This document shows positions 18,701 through 26,925 of a stretch of DNA of 64,000 nt, in pieces (position 1 is the first letter of the stretch; each line of letters opens with the position of its first letter). The DNA is from MFD04716-140 sp963703125 (GTDB lineage Bacteria > Bacteroidota > Bacteroidia > Flavobacteriales > Flavobacteriaceae): positions 124,001 to 188,000 of the forward strand of contig OY969790.1 of assembly GCA_963703125.1 (NCBI GenBank), given 5' to 3'. Position numbers and translations under genes: made by a program. The notes under the pieces are model-generated. The model had not been told where the DNA came from and did not search any database. It was given only the letters and a program-made list of their open reading frames with translations.

Positions 18701-20158
18701 GAAGTAAAAACTGCAAAGGCCAGGGCCGAAGATGCAAATGAAGCGAAAAGTGCCTTTCTATCAACTGTGAGCCATGAATTAAGGACACCTTTGACCTCCG
18801 TTCTTGGTTTTGCCAAAATAATTAGAAAGCGTCTCGAAGAAAAAATATTTCCGGTCGTTTCGAAGGAAGATGCTAAGACAGAACGAACCATCAAACAAAT
18901 CAGTGAAAATTTGGATGTGGTAGTCTCGGAAGGCGAACGCCTTACTACCCTTATAAATGATGTTCTGGACCTGGCTAAGATCGAATCCGGAAAAATGGAG
19001 TGGAACATGAAGCCAATTTTTCTACAAGATGCCCTAAATAGGGCTATTGCCAGCACCCATTCTCTTTTCGAAATTAAAAAATTAGGGCTGAAAAAAGAAA
19101 TCCCAAGTAATTTGCCATTGGTAAACGCCGACGAGGATAAGATCATACAGGTTATCATAAACCTTCTTTCCAATGCCGTCAAGTTTACAGATTCGGGCCA
19201 AGTTACAATTGGGACAGAACTTAGGGACAACGAGGTAATCGTAAAAATTAAGGATACCGGGATTGGAATTTCCGAGAAAGATAGCCATAAAGTATTTGAA
19301 AGGTTTAGACAGGCCGGCGATACGCTTACCGATAAACCAAAAGGTACCGGGTTGGGCCTTCCTATTTGCCGGGAAATAGTTGAACACCATGGCGGAACTA
19401 TCTGGATGGAAAGTGAACCCGACAAAGGAAGCACCTTCTTCTTTTCTTTACCAACATTTAGTGAAGCTACCACCCGCCCACCGGTACAGCTAAAAAGAAT
19501 CTTGACAAGTCTCAAAAAACAGATTAAAAATTCTGAAAAGAACGGCACATTGGATGCGCCTACAATTTTGGTAGTGGATGATGCAACACCCATTCGTTCT
19601 CTACTGCGGCAAGAACTAACTGAAGCTGGTTACAAAGTACAAGAGGCCGCCGACGGTAAAGCAGCCTTGGATATGGTGCGTAATTACAAGCCAGATCTTA
19701 TCATTTTAGATGTAATGATGCCCGAGATAAATGGGTTTGATGTGGCCGCGGTACTTAAGAACGATCCGGCAACAATGGACATACCGATCATTATACTTTC
19801 AATTGTTCAGGACAAAGAGAGAGGTCTGAGAATTGGTGTTGACCGTTACCTGACCAAGCCAATAGATACCAAACAATTGTTCCTTGATATCGATACGCTT
19901 TTGGAACAAGGTGTATCCAAAAAGAAAGTAATGGTTGTGGATCAAGATGCTTCCGCCGTTAAATCGTTGTCCGAGGTTTTAAGCGCGCGTGGGTATAATG
20001 TATTAGAGAGTAATTCAGAAAATCTAATGGCATCGGCAAAGGAAAACCAACCTGATATTATCATGCTCAATGCCCTTAACAGTGATGATCAAAAATTGAT
20101 AAAAGAAATCAAACTTCAAAAAGGTATGGAAAACGTAATGTTTTTCATTTATGAATAA
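15785..20158 (+). CDS. Reg_prop hybrid histidine kinase with GAF and two receiver domains
   Basis: The 1457-residue protein has a signal sequence, a two-component-regulator beta-propeller (~35-660, with repeats such as DSRGLLWIALFNGIARVD), a Y_Y_Y domain (~675-755) and a membrane helix (~765-785). A coiled linker, a GAF domain (~815-980) and HisKA follow, with His997 in SHELRTPL; then HATPase with GIGISE and GTGLGLPICREI. Receiver 1 (~1258-1375) keeps Asp1309 and the TKP lysine. Receiver 2 (~1380-1457) is degenerate: the acceptor position holds Asn1429 (IIMLNALN) and the chain stops before the conserved lysine. Relatives sense polysaccharide breakdown products, but the extra cytosolic GAF and the absence of an HTH output differ from the classic PUL regulators. 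The output is likely the downstream regulator and cyclase. Confidence 0.9.
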   Translation: MKITLPINFYKAYRALLILIVLFTHFYSLAQQNIGQPKITNYDYRDYEASSTNWWVLEGDNGLMYFANTSGVLEFDGVTWNLIPLSNRVSARSLAKDKGIIYVGGESDLGYLAADEMGALKYVSLVDKIPEEHREFFEVWETDLFQGKIIYRTSNKLYIWDGKTMEVIVSKDAFHVGKIMNGRYYVRIWDRGLCVMENGKFNVVPGGERFADERIYVILPYDEKNILIGTRTQGFFLYDGKTFEPFKTELDEKVRGSLYLPGIALPDGRFVINTFSNGAYLMDHDGKLLQEYTTENGLEDGSADYVYMDSRGLLWIALFNGIARVDINSPFTYINTNMGLENTVVWDVDRLGDNYYFATNNGIFYLKPGSEKLVLVPGTMGQGGDLIKHKGKLYAGTGDMGFFELKDESFEYVRQSVNYDYRARFFVTSILDPNRIFVFYGDGFTSYYYNDTNQKLEYESDLKIALGNSFKERKNGELWMESPKKGEMYVLRPKMEGKTMNLGKSDLLTLTTEDGIPNEYFGFTEFFGDIIGFTLAEKEYKYDQNSKKFIEWRPPFADLIDYDNTIFGIRSKYDEKGRLWFSAGSGTVIAEKKEDGTYSFNTETFKELRNQAFFQVYLEPTQPDGTITAWFSGADGVVRYNGRLDRPKSLDFETKIRTIAIHGDSLIYAGGENHFPKFELLPDQNSITFNYAAPIYANQKDVQYATWLEGLDTQWSDWTKQVGREYNNLAPGEYTFKVKAKDLSGQVSEETAVPISIAHPWYSTWWAYVLYAIGFMALVLAIVKWRTRLLRVRQKELEEKVELRTREVKKRMDELATINHVTRALTDKVQLSELIQLVGDEMKKLFNSDITYLALLNADKTIIDFPYQNGDEMPPMKFGEGLTSKVIMTGEALLINKDTDIAAEYDKMGVQKSGKAAISYLGVPIPSEDRIIGVLSVQSTQLESRFNEEDKRLLSTIAINVGVAIHNAELFEEVKTAKARAEDANEAKSAFLSTVSHELRTPLTSVLGFAKIIRKRLEEKIFPVVSKEDAKTERTIKQISENLDVVVSEGERLTTLINDVLDLAKIESGKMEWNMKPIFLQDALNRAIASTHSLFEIKKLGLKKEIPSNLPLVNADEDKIIQVIINLLSNAVKFTDSGQVTIGTELRDNEVIVKIKDTGIGISEKDSHKVFERFRQAGDTLTDKPKGTGLGLPICREIVEHHGGTIWMESEPDKGSTFFFSLPTFSEATTRPPVQLKRILTSLKKQIKNSEKNGTLDAPTILVVDDATPIRSLLRQELTEAGYKVQEAADGKAALDMVRNYKPDLIILDVMMPEINGFDVAAVLKNDPATMDIPIIILSIVQDKERGLRIGVDRYLTKPIDTKQLFLDIDTLLEQGVSKKKVMVVDQDASAVKSLSEVLSARGYNVLESNSENLMASAKENQPDIIMLNALNSDDQKLIKEIKLQKGMENVMFFIYE

Positions 20159-20182
20159 TAAAAAGAAAACATTAAGCAATAC

Positions 20183-20558
20183 ATGGACAAAAAAATATTA
20201 ATAGTTGATGACGAGGCACATATTCGAATGCTAATAGAACAGACACTAGAGGAATTGGAGGATGAGGGAATTGAGTTACTTTTTGCAGAAAATGGGCAAC
20301 AAGCATTGGATGTGATAAAGACTGAAAAACCCAACTTGGTATTCCTTGATGTGATGATGCCTAAAATGAATGGTATGGAAGTGTGTCATACAGCTAAAAA
20401 AGAATTAGGTCTCAGCCAAGTTTATATCATATTGTTAACGGCCAAAGGTCAGGAAGTGGATAGACAAAAAGGATTGGAAATGGGAGCGAGACCGCTATAT
20501 GACCAAACCTTTTGATCCTGACGAAATGCTTTCTATTGCCAAAGAAATTATTGGATAA
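20183..20558 (+). pseudogene. Single-domain response regulator, frameshifted near C-terminus
   Basis: From ATG 20183 the frame gives a CheY-like receiver (KKILIVDDEAH, acceptor Asp in LVFLDVMMPKMNG, Thr in ILLTAKG) but drifts after GLEMGA into a short wrong tail ending at 20515. Skipping one base at about 20489 restores RYMTKPFDPDEMLSIAKEI and a stop at 20558, four bases before the cyclase ATG. As written the gene loses the conserved TKP lysine and the last helix. Because everything else is intact, a sequencing indel is as likely as a real mutation. It sits between the hybrid kinase and the cyclase and would be their natural phosphotransfer link. Confidence 0.75.
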
Positions 20559-20561
20559 TAC

Positions 20562-22256
20562 ATGGAAACACCAAATGACGCAGCTATTCTCGCAAGAATT
20601 TTAAAGGGGATCTTTAAAACCAATGTTTCCACAGCGGTTTTGGTGAATAATCTTGCTGTCGATTTTGGCATTGACTACTGTGTAATGATTGGTGAAAAAC
20701 CAATTGCCGGGAAAACACTGTATAACGGCCATACCTTTAATCTTGAAGAGGAAAATCTGACCTATGGTGTACTCATAACAAGTTCCCTGGGCTATGGAAA
20801 GCATTTAGCCGAAACCATAAGGGTATTGGTTCAAAAAGAATTTGAGAAAAAAAGGATTGCTACCGAGGTGTTGGGACTGTACCGTGAAATTAATATGATC
20901 TATAATTTTAGTGAACTTATCGCTGAAAAAATAGATGATGTATCCATTGCCGAAACCGCGCTTCAAGAAGCTTCACAAATAATTACCTCGACCCATGGTG
21001 TGTTTTTTATGCTAGACCCGGTAGTGAATACGGTTTCTGAATTAGCAGCTTTCGGAAAAAACCCGGCCGATTATGAAGTTTCGGGCCAGTATCAGATTCT
21101 AAAAGGGCTAATAGAAAAAGGCAATGCCGCAATAGTTCCGCCCAAGTCAATTGAAAGCAATCCGTCACTTAGACATTTGAAATCTGTCATGTTTGCCCCA
21201 TTGCGCGTAAAGCATAGAACCTTAGGGCTAATTATTTTGGGACATTCCTTTGAAAAAGACTATACAGCCGCTGAATTAAAATTGCTCACCACGATAGCGC
21301 TTCAATCAGCCGCGGCGATTGAAAGTGCCCAGTTGTACCAAAAGGGGCTTCGGGAAGCAAGAGAAAGGGAAGAAGCCATTAGGGTTATACATGAGGCCAG
21401 TCAAAAATTTGTGCCACACACGTTCATTCAATCTTTAGGAAAAAATACGATTACCGAGGTGGCTTTAGGTGATCTTGTTGAACGTGAAGTAACGGTAATG
21501 TTCGTAGACATAAGGGGTTTTACCACACTATCAGAAACTATGGTCCCGAAGGAAAATTTCTATTTTATCAATTCCTTTAATAAAAGAATGGGACCCATCA
21601 TACGAAAAAATGAGGGTCTCATAATGCAATATCTCGGAGACGGTTTTATGGCCTTATTTCCTAAAGGGCCACAAGCGGCATTGCGCGCGGCCGTAGCCAT
21701 GCAAGCTGAACTACAGGAATACAACAAATTACGATTGGAAAAGGGACGATTGCCTGTAAATATGGGTGTCGGAATGCAAAATGGGCCATTGGTCATGGGC
21801 ATAACCGGGGATGATGAACGCATGGATGCCGCCATAATTGCAGATACCGTAAATACCGCAGCAAGAATTGAAGGATTATCAAAGTATTATGGTACCTCTA
21901 TTTTGCTTACGGGGCATTGCATTGAACAACTTACAGATGCCACTGAATTTCACTTTAGGTATTTGGGGCCTGTAAAGGTAAAAGGCAAAGATCAGCCTGT
22001 TGAACTCTATGAATGTATAAATGGCGATACGCCCAATTTGATGAAACACAAAATAGATACTTTGAAAACTTTTGAAAATGCCATGGACCTATACTTTAAC
22101 AAGGAGTTTGCCATGGCGGCGGTTACATTTCAAAAAGTGGTAAAAAAGAATGACCAAGATTATACTTCCAATTTATTCTTAAATCGCTCGGCCCATTTAA
22201 TTACCAAAGAAATTGAGGATGACTGGCGAGGAGTTGAGGCAATGGATCAAAAATAG
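20562..22256 (+). CDS. GAF-domain class III adenylate/guanylate cyclase
   Basis: The 564-residue soluble protein carries an N-terminal region of unknown fold (~1-95), a GAF domain (~110-265) and a coiled linker, then a class III cyclase domain (~300-490). Both metal-binding aspartates are present: Asp316 in VTVMFVDIRGFT and Asp360 in YLGDGFMALF. The later IADTVNTAARIEGL supplies the Asn and Arg of the transition-state site. It therefore looks catalytically competent; ATP over GTP is assumed, not shown. The last ~70 residues form a helical tail. The gene follows the response regulator by 3 bp, so it is probably the output of the upstream kinase, converting a signal to a cyclic nucleotide. Confidence 0.9.
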   Translation: METPNDAAILARILKGIFKTNVSTAVLVNNLAVDFGIDYCVMIGEKPIAGKTLYNGHTFNLEEENLTYGVLITSSLGYGKHLAETIRVLVQKEFEKKRIATEVLGLYREINMIYNFSELIAEKIDDVSIAETALQEASQIITSTHGVFFMLDPVVNTVSELAAFGKNPADYEVSGQYQILKGLIEKGNAAIVPPKSIESNPSLRHLKSVMFAPLRVKHRTLGLIILGHSFEKDYTAAELKLLTTIALQSAAAIESAQLYQKGLREAREREEAIRVIHEASQKFVPHTFIQSLGKNTITEVALGDLVEREVTVMFVDIRGFTTLSETMVPKENFYFINSFNKRMGPIIRKNEGLIMQYLGDGFMALFPKGPQAALRAAVAMQAELQEYNKLRLEKGRLPVNMGVGMQNGPLVMGITGDDERMDAAIIADTVNTAARIEGLSKYYGTSILLTGHCIEQLTDATEFHFRYLGPVKVKGKDQPVELYECINGDTPNLMKHKIDTLKTFENAMDLYFNKEFAMAAVTFQKVVKKNDQDYTSNLFLNRSAHLITKEIEDDWRGVEAMDQK

Positions 22257-22341
22257 AATGGATAAAACCGAAAAAAACAATAGTATGTCAGATGAACCAT
22301 TTGTTTTAGCTATCAAATTAAATAACCTGACCTATTCAGAG

Positions 22342-22363
22342 CCTGGAAATTTCCAGGTTTTGT
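22342..22363 (+). terminator. Rho-independent terminator after the cyclase operon
   Basis: A perfect 8-bp palindrome, CCTGGAAATTTCCAGG (22342-22357), is followed by TTTTGTT. It lies about 85 bp after the cyclase stop and before the dioxygenase gene. Confidence 0.6.
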
Positions 22364-22444
22364 TATGAGAAACCCAAACATATATTTTAGATATTAAGTT
22401 TCTAAAAAAGAAAGAATAATAGACAACCTTAAAACCACACGATC

Positions 22445-23332
22445 ATGAAAAGAAGAACATTCACAAAATTAACCGGGTTAAGTGCAATGGCCATAACGAC
22501 CACTGGCTTTATCAAGTTCAATGGCGAATCTTACGTAGGGGATTGCGAAACAACAACCGATATTTTAGGGCCCTTTTATAGGCCAAATAGTCCCATGCGA
22601 AATAATTTAGTGATTGGGGGTATGCCGGGAAAACTGGTGGAACTATCCGGTGTCGTGCGACATAAAGATTGCACAACTCCTTATGAGAACGCAAAAATAG
22701 AGTTATGGCATTGTTCATCGGAAGAAGTCTATGACAACGATTCAGATGAATATAGATATCGTGGTACGACAAATTGTGATGAAAATGGCAAATACAGTTT
22801 TCAAACTCAAATGCCCGTTCCCTATGATGCAGGCGGTGGACTCCTTAGACCAGCACATTTTCACATGATGGTGTCCGCCCCGGGCTATCAAAGCTTGGTA
22901 ACCCAAATTTATTTTTCAGGGGACCCTTATCTTGAGAAGGATGCGTCTTCCGCATCTGCCGAGGCTAAAAACAGAATACTTGAAGTAACCGAGGAAAATG
23001 GTATGCTGAAGGTTTTTTTTGATTGCAATATGAACGAACGCTTAAAGGTTTCTTATGAATCTCTTTCCCAAATTACCGGAGCCTATAAAAATGATGATAC
23101 CGGAAAAGTAAGTGCGCTTTTTGAAAAAGACGGCCTCTTATGGCTACAGAATGAAGTTTTTGGCCAGAGTTTTGACTATGTTGGGGAAAACAGGTTTGAA
23201 TACCCTGGAATGACCGCTGGAACCTATGTTACCCTCCAATTTTATCTTAATACCAAAGAGCCCATAAAATTAATGGTGACCACGGCTTGGGAAGTAGGAA
23301 AGGAAACTGTGGAATCACTAACAAAGGTCTGA
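22445..23332 (+). CDS. Exported intradiol ring-cleavage dioxygenase-like protein
   Basis: The 295-residue protein starts MKRRTFTKLTGLSAMAIT, a leader resembling a Tat signal although only RR is conserved. Residues ~35-190 resemble intradiol dioxygenases of the catechol/protocatechuate 3,4-dioxygenase fold: TTDILGPFYRPNSP, IELWHCSSEEVYDND, GKYSFQTQMPVPYD and RPAHFHMMVSAPGY. The four non-haem Fe(III) ligands (two Tyr, and His-x-His) all have candidates, so it may be active on an aromatic diol. The C-terminal ~95 residues are extra. Exported members of this family are poorly characterised. It stands alone between a terminator and the DUF6090 array. Confidence 0.8.
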   Translation: MKRRTFTKLTGLSAMAITTTGFIKFNGESYVGDCETTTDILGPFYRPNSPMRNNLVIGGMPGKLVELSGVVRHKDCTTPYENAKIELWHCSSEEVYDNDSDEYRYRGTTNCDENGKYSFQTQMPVPYDAGGGLLRPAHFHMMVSAPGYQSLVTQIYFSGDPYLEKDASSASAEAKNRILEVTEENGMLKVFFDCNMNERLKVSYESLSQITGAYKNDDTGKVSALFEKDGLLWLQNEVFGQSFDYVGENRFEYPGMTAGTYVTLQFYLNTKEPIKLMVTTAWEVGKETVESLTKV

Positions 23333-23570
23333 TTTTTGAACTTTTGATAAACCTGCCTCCTTTATACTTATTCACATTTCCAAAAATTGACCTCTTGCGG
23401 CCATTTTTCGTCATTTCCATTTGTCACGCCGCAAAATATGGCTACTGTGTAATAATAGAATTGGAACGGAAGGGAGTCATGGGCAATCCCCCTCGTTCGA
23501 TTGTAAAAGCCTCTCCTCCTTTAAGGGGGTTGAGGGATTGGCAAAGTGATATGAAAAAAAAAGTGACCCA

Positions 23571-24368
23571 ATGATCAAATTCTTTAGAAAAATCAGACAG
23601 AGCTTAATCGCACAAGGAAATCTGAAGAGATACCTACTTTATGCCTTCGGAGAGATTCTTCTTGTAGTCATTGGAATACTCATCGCCCTACAGATCAATG
23701 AATGGAATCAAAACAGGGTTAACGCCACAGAAGAACGGCGCATTTTTCAGGACATAACAGATGAATTTCAACTCTACCAATTTCTTTGTGACAACGGTAT
23801 TAAAACCTGGGACACAGTAACTGCAAGTGCCGATAATTTATTGCTGATCATCAACAATCCTACGATTCGACCTCCTGATGAAAGATTGGATATGTACATT
23901 CATCAGTTGACCTTAAATTGGATATCGGGCACTTCTGCCACCATATATGATGTTTTGGGCGGTTCCGGAGATCTTGCCTTAATTTCCTCCGCTTCAGTTC
24001 GAAATGGTTTGGTCGTTTTAAAAAACCACATGGAGCATCTGAAGCAGTTTGAAGAATTTAATGCAAGTTTTGTAGACCAACAAGTGCGCCCTTTCCTCAA
24101 TCGCTCAGCGGATCGAACTGGCATCCGTTCTACCCTAAAGGGAAATCAATTGAATTTTACCCGTCATGCATCCCCCTTTACCTCTTCTTATGACGAACTA
24201 CTTAAAAGTAGGGAGTTTGCCAATCTATTGGTGGATCTTATCTACTATTCCCAAAGACAGATTAGTGCCTACAAAAGACTGGAGACTCAAATGGCTCAAA
24301 TAGACTCACTTATTCTGACCAAATACCCTTCTATGGTGGCTAAACCATATATACCTAAACAAAACTAA
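23571..24368 (+). CDS. DUF6090 family membrane-anchored protein (array member 1)
   Basis: The 265-residue protein begins MIKFFRKIRQSLIAQGNLKR, a basic amphipathic stretch, followed by one membrane helix (YAFGEILLVVIGILIALQIN, ~25-44) ending in NEWNQ, the DUF6090 signature. The remaining ~215 residues are helical with a GSGDLALISSASVRNGLV element shared in looser form with other array members. Basic residues before the helix predict an inside N-terminus and an extracytoplasmic C-terminal domain. No function is known for this family. The 238 bp in front hold a short imperfect inverted repeat (CAATCCC at 23484, GGGATTG at 23534) and no recognised gene. Confidence 0.85.
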   Translation: MIKFFRKIRQSLIAQGNLKRYLLYAFGEILLVVIGILIALQINEWNQNRVNATEERRIFQDITDEFQLYQFLCDNGIKTWDTVTASADNLLLIINNPTIRPPDERLDMYIHQLTLNWISGTSATIYDVLGGSGDLALISSASVRNGLVVLKNHMEHLKQFEEFNASFVDQQVRPFLNRSADRTGIRSTLKGNQLNFTRHASPFTSSYDELLKSREFANLLVDLIYYSQRQISAYKRLETQMAQIDSLILTKYPSMVAKPYIPKQN

Positions 24369-24379
24369 ACTATGCAGTC

Positions 24380-25135
24380 ATGATCAAATTATTTCGAGCC
24401 ATCCGCCAAAACCTCCTTGTGGAGAATCGCTATCGGAGATATTTGCTTTATGCCATTGGCGAAATTGTATTGGTGGTCATGGGTATTCTCATTGCGTTAC
24501 AAATTAATAATTGGAACGAGGAGAAGAAACACCAAAAAGAATTACAGGTCAAGGTGCAGGCGGTCCTGTTAGATATGCGTGAAAATGATGCACACATCAA
24601 GGGAATCCTCAAAGATTTAAAGAAACAGAACCAAGCAGCGGATTATATCATCCCTATCATGGAATCTGAATTGAAAATCATTCAGGATTCGTTGAAGTTC
24701 ATCATGGATTTTAACTCCTTTACTACTACCCCTATTTTTACCCAAAGAAACAATACGTGGGATTTTCTTAATACCAACGGCATGGTAACGGAATTAAATG
24801 ATCCACAATTAGTGCTTTTATTACAAGAGTTTTACGACAACTTTAATGATTTATCCATCAATTTCACCAACTCCTCCAATCCCGTGCGTCTTGAGCTTCG
24901 AGAATTAAAATACGAACTTTTCAAGAATTCTGAACATCGAAAATTTTTTCCCTCTAATAATCCTGTAGCTCCCAATAAAGAGGTTTACAAAGCTATTTTC
25001 AACGACAAAAGGGTGTTGCCCTTGTGCCGCTTTATTGGTAGTACGGCCACCTATTTTGAGGCGGAGCTAAAGAAATTAGATGAAAAGGCAGTTGACATCA
25101 TCACCTACTTAGAAACAAATTACCAAGCCATTTGA
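24380..25135 (+). CDS. DUF6090 family membrane-anchored protein (array member 2)
   Basis: 251 residues, starting MIKLFRAIRQNLLVENRYRR and then the family's single membrane helix (GEIVLVVMGILIALQIN) and NNWNEEK. The ectodomain is helical and charged; it has clearly diverged from member 1, with short similarity at FLNTNGMVTELNDPQLVLLL. Start 11 bp after the member 1 stop and a 3-bp gap to member 3 place the first three genes in one transcription unit. Function unknown. Confidence 0.85.
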   Translation: MIKLFRAIRQNLLVENRYRRYLLYAIGEIVLVVMGILIALQINNWNEEKKHQKELQVKVQAVLLDMRENDAHIKGILKDLKKQNQAADYIIPIMESELKIIQDSLKFIMDFNSFTTTPIFTQRNNTWDFLNTNGMVTELNDPQLVLLLQEFYDNFNDLSINFTNSSNPVRLELRELKYELFKNSEHRKFFPSNNPVAPNKEVYKAIFNDKRVLPLCRFIGSTATYFEAELKKLDEKAVDIITYLETNYQAI

Positions 25136-25137
25136 CC

Positions 25138-25884
25138 ATGATTAAATTCTTCCGTAAAATCCGCCAAAACCTAATCACCGAGGGCAAAACCACTAAATAC
25201 TTTAAATATGCTATTGGCGAAATTGTGTTGGTGGTCATTGGAATACTCATCGCCCTACAGATCAATAATTGGAACGAGGTACAAAAAAGCAAAGAATTAG
25301 AAATGAGTTATCTTGAAAACCTAAAAGAGGACGTAAAATTGGACTCGCTATATTTCGAAAGAGGCTGGTTTACAAACGCCGGTAAAAAAATAGAGGGACT
25401 TACAAAAGCAAAAAAATATTATTTGGATGGCATAGTACCTCCCGATACTATTTCTTTTATAAACGATATTGCATACGGTGGCATTTATGGTATTGGAGGA
25501 ATAAACCCAAACTCTAGAACGTACAAGGAGTTGGTAAGCACTGGAAATATTAGCCTGATCTCTAATCAAGACATTCGTGAAAAAATAGTTGGATACTATC
25601 TCAATACAGATTTTTTGTCCAGCTATGCTTCCAATTTACAAAGTGGATATCCACATTTTATAAATTCTTATAAGGTTTATAATCCAAAAACCCGTGATAG
25701 TATACATAGTGATGAAATTCCTATTCTCTTGAAAAAAATGCGAGATGATGAATTTTATGCGCTAGTAAATAAAGAATTGACTTACGCTTACTCAATATTG
25801 AACCGACTAGAGCGGTCTAAAAAAGAGTCTTCCCTGTTATATCAAAAAATAGAGAAATACTTAAAAATTGAAAATCCCAAATAA
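25138..25884 (+). CDS. DUF6090 family membrane-anchored protein (array member 3)
   Basis: 248 residues. ATG 25138 is preferred over a TTG two codons upstream because all relatives begin at MIK. It has MIKFFRKIRQNLITEGKTTK, the membrane helix (GEIVLVVIGILIALQIN), NNWNE, then a helical ectodomain with the family element YKELVSTGNISLISNQDIRE (~122-141). The C-terminus is rich in Lys and Glu helices. Its N-terminal 45 codons match members 4-6 more closely than members 1-2, although the ectodomains differ strongly. Function unknown. Confidence 0.85.
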   Translation: MIKFFRKIRQNLITEGKTTKYFKYAIGEIVLVVIGILIALQINNWNEVQKSKELEMSYLENLKEDVKLDSLYFERGWFTNAGKKIEGLTKAKKYYLDGIVPPDTISFINDIAYGGIYGIGGINPNSRTYKELVSTGNISLISNQDIREKIVGYYLNTDFLSSYASNLQSGYPHFINSYKVYNPKTRDSIHSDEIPILLKKMRDDEFYALVNKELTYAYSILNRLERSKKESSLLYQKIEKYLKIENPK

Positions 25885-25923
25885 TATGATTTACAAAAAA
25901 TTCCATTTATGAAACTGATAGCC

Positions 25924-26021
25924 AATGATAAAATTCTTCATGGGCCTAACGTAAAAAAACAGTCCAGTGTATTGTTTTAGTGAAGGAGCCAGCTTGCCGC
26001 GTTGGCTTAATAATTAAAAAT
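25924..26021 (+). repeat. Intergenic hairpin repeat, copy 1
   Basis: About 98 bp, closely similar to two other copies, ending at the start codon of array member 4. It contains a stem with outer AAAACA/TGTTTT pairs but an interrupted inner arm (GTATT replaces GGACT of copy 3), and a second stem AGCCAGC / GTTGGCT with a 7-nt loop. A 23-codon ORF from ATG 25909 ends inside it, but the other copies lack its start. Confidence 0.8.
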
Positions 26022-26822
26022 ATGATAAAAATATTTAGAAATCTTCGAAAGCAATTGCTGACGCAGGGCAAAACCTCAAAATATCTCAAATACGCTATTG
26101 GCGAAATCGTTCTTGTGGTAATTGGGATTTTGATTGCGCTAAAGATAAACACGTGGAATCAGGACCAACAGAACAAAAAGCAAGAACAGCAACTATTACA
26201 ACAATTACTCATAGAGTATAACAGTAATTTGGAACAAATAAACTCCAAAATATTTTTAAGAAACGAAGGCATCCATTCAGGCATAAAATTACTCTCTTAC
26301 AGAAGTTTAAATGACCAAGAAATCCAATATGATAGTGTTAACAGACATTTATCAAGATTAATTAATCGTCCCACATTCGATCCGGAATTAGGAGTTACTT
26401 CTGAACTTACCAATTCTGGAAAACTTTATATACTTTCTAACGCCGTGCTTAGAAATAAGATTTCAGCATTTCCAAGCTCATTAAGTGAATTACGTGAAGA
26501 AGAAATTGTCATTTTAAATTTAGTCGAAGAACGCTTTAATCCCTTTTTAATGGAGCATTACCAAATTGGTCGTGTAATGTCCGAATTTTTAGATGATGAA
26601 CAAATTAGGTCAAAAGTTACAATAACAGAATCTTCAAAAGGAAAATCCATTAAAGATTTATTTCCGCCAGATAATCCAAAACCTTTATTGACCCATCCGA
26701 ATTTTGAAGACTATATAAGCATCATAATTTCTAACACTACCTATACCAATGACCAATCTATAGGTGTGAAACTAAAAATCGAAGAAATCGTCTCATTAAT
26801 AAAAAAAGAAAAAACTGATTAA
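26022..26822 (+). CDS. DUF6090 family membrane-anchored protein (array member 4)
   Basis: 266 residues from ATG 26022. A GTG-initiated extension to 25980 would be encoded by the intergenic repeat and is rejected. The protein reads MIKIFRNLRKQLLTQGKTSK, a membrane helix, and KINTWNQDQ in place of the more usual QINNWNE, then a long coiled-coil-like ectodomain with GVTSELTNSGKLYILSNAVL (~125-144), the family element. The C-terminus has IKDLFPPDNPKPLL. The first ~130 bp of the gene, with the repeat in front, are near-identical to members 5 and 6. Function unknown. Confidence 0.85.
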   Translation: MIKIFRNLRKQLLTQGKTSKYLKYAIGEIVLVVIGILIALKINTWNQDQQNKKQEQQLLQQLLIEYNSNLEQINSKIFLRNEGIHSGIKLLSYRSLNDQEIQYDSVNRHLSRLINRPTFDPELGVTSELTNSGKLYILSNAVLRNKISAFPSSLSELREEEIVILNLVEERFNPFLMEHYQIGRVMSEFLDDEQIRSKVTITESSKGKSIKDLFPPDNPKPLLTHPNFEDYISIIISNTTYTNDQSIGVKLKIEEIVSLIKKEKTD

Positions 26823-26825
26823 CTA

Positions 26826-26925
26826 ACCAATAATAAAACTCTTACAGGGCCTAATGTAAAAAACTATCCACTGGACTGTTTTAGTAAAGGAGCCGTCTTG
26901 CCGCGTTGGCTTAATAATTAAAACT
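26826..26925 (+). repeat. Intergenic hairpin repeat, copy 2
   Basis: The most diverged copy, about 100 bp, immediately before array member 5. Its first stem has a changed left arm (ACTATCCA in place of ACAGTCCA) opposite an intact right arm TGGACTGTTTT, and the second stem is weakened (AGCCGTC). The end, TTGCCGCGTTGGCTTAATAA, is unchanged. Confidence 0.8.

Noticed and set aside
18679..19593. 304-codon open frame on the minus strand inside the hybrid kinase
   Set aside because: It is antisense to the HisKA/HATPase region, has no family resemblance and a Ser/Phe/Leu-rich composition typical of a mirror frame.
5164..22256. A complete Pycsar defence operon formed by the PycTM-like protein and the class III cyclase
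   Set aside because: The genes are 15 kb apart with unrelated genes between, and the cyclase is in an operon with a kinase and regulator; known Pycsar genes are adjacent.
22258..22368. 36-codon ORF after the cyclase
   Set aside because: It runs through the terminator stem and has no recognisable protein features.
23287..23574. 95-codon plus-strand ORF between the dioxygenase and the DUF6090 array
   Set aside because: It begins inside the dioxygenase gene in another frame, overlaps the first DUF6090 start, and its residues look random; the imperfect inverted repeat there is too weak to call a mobile element.
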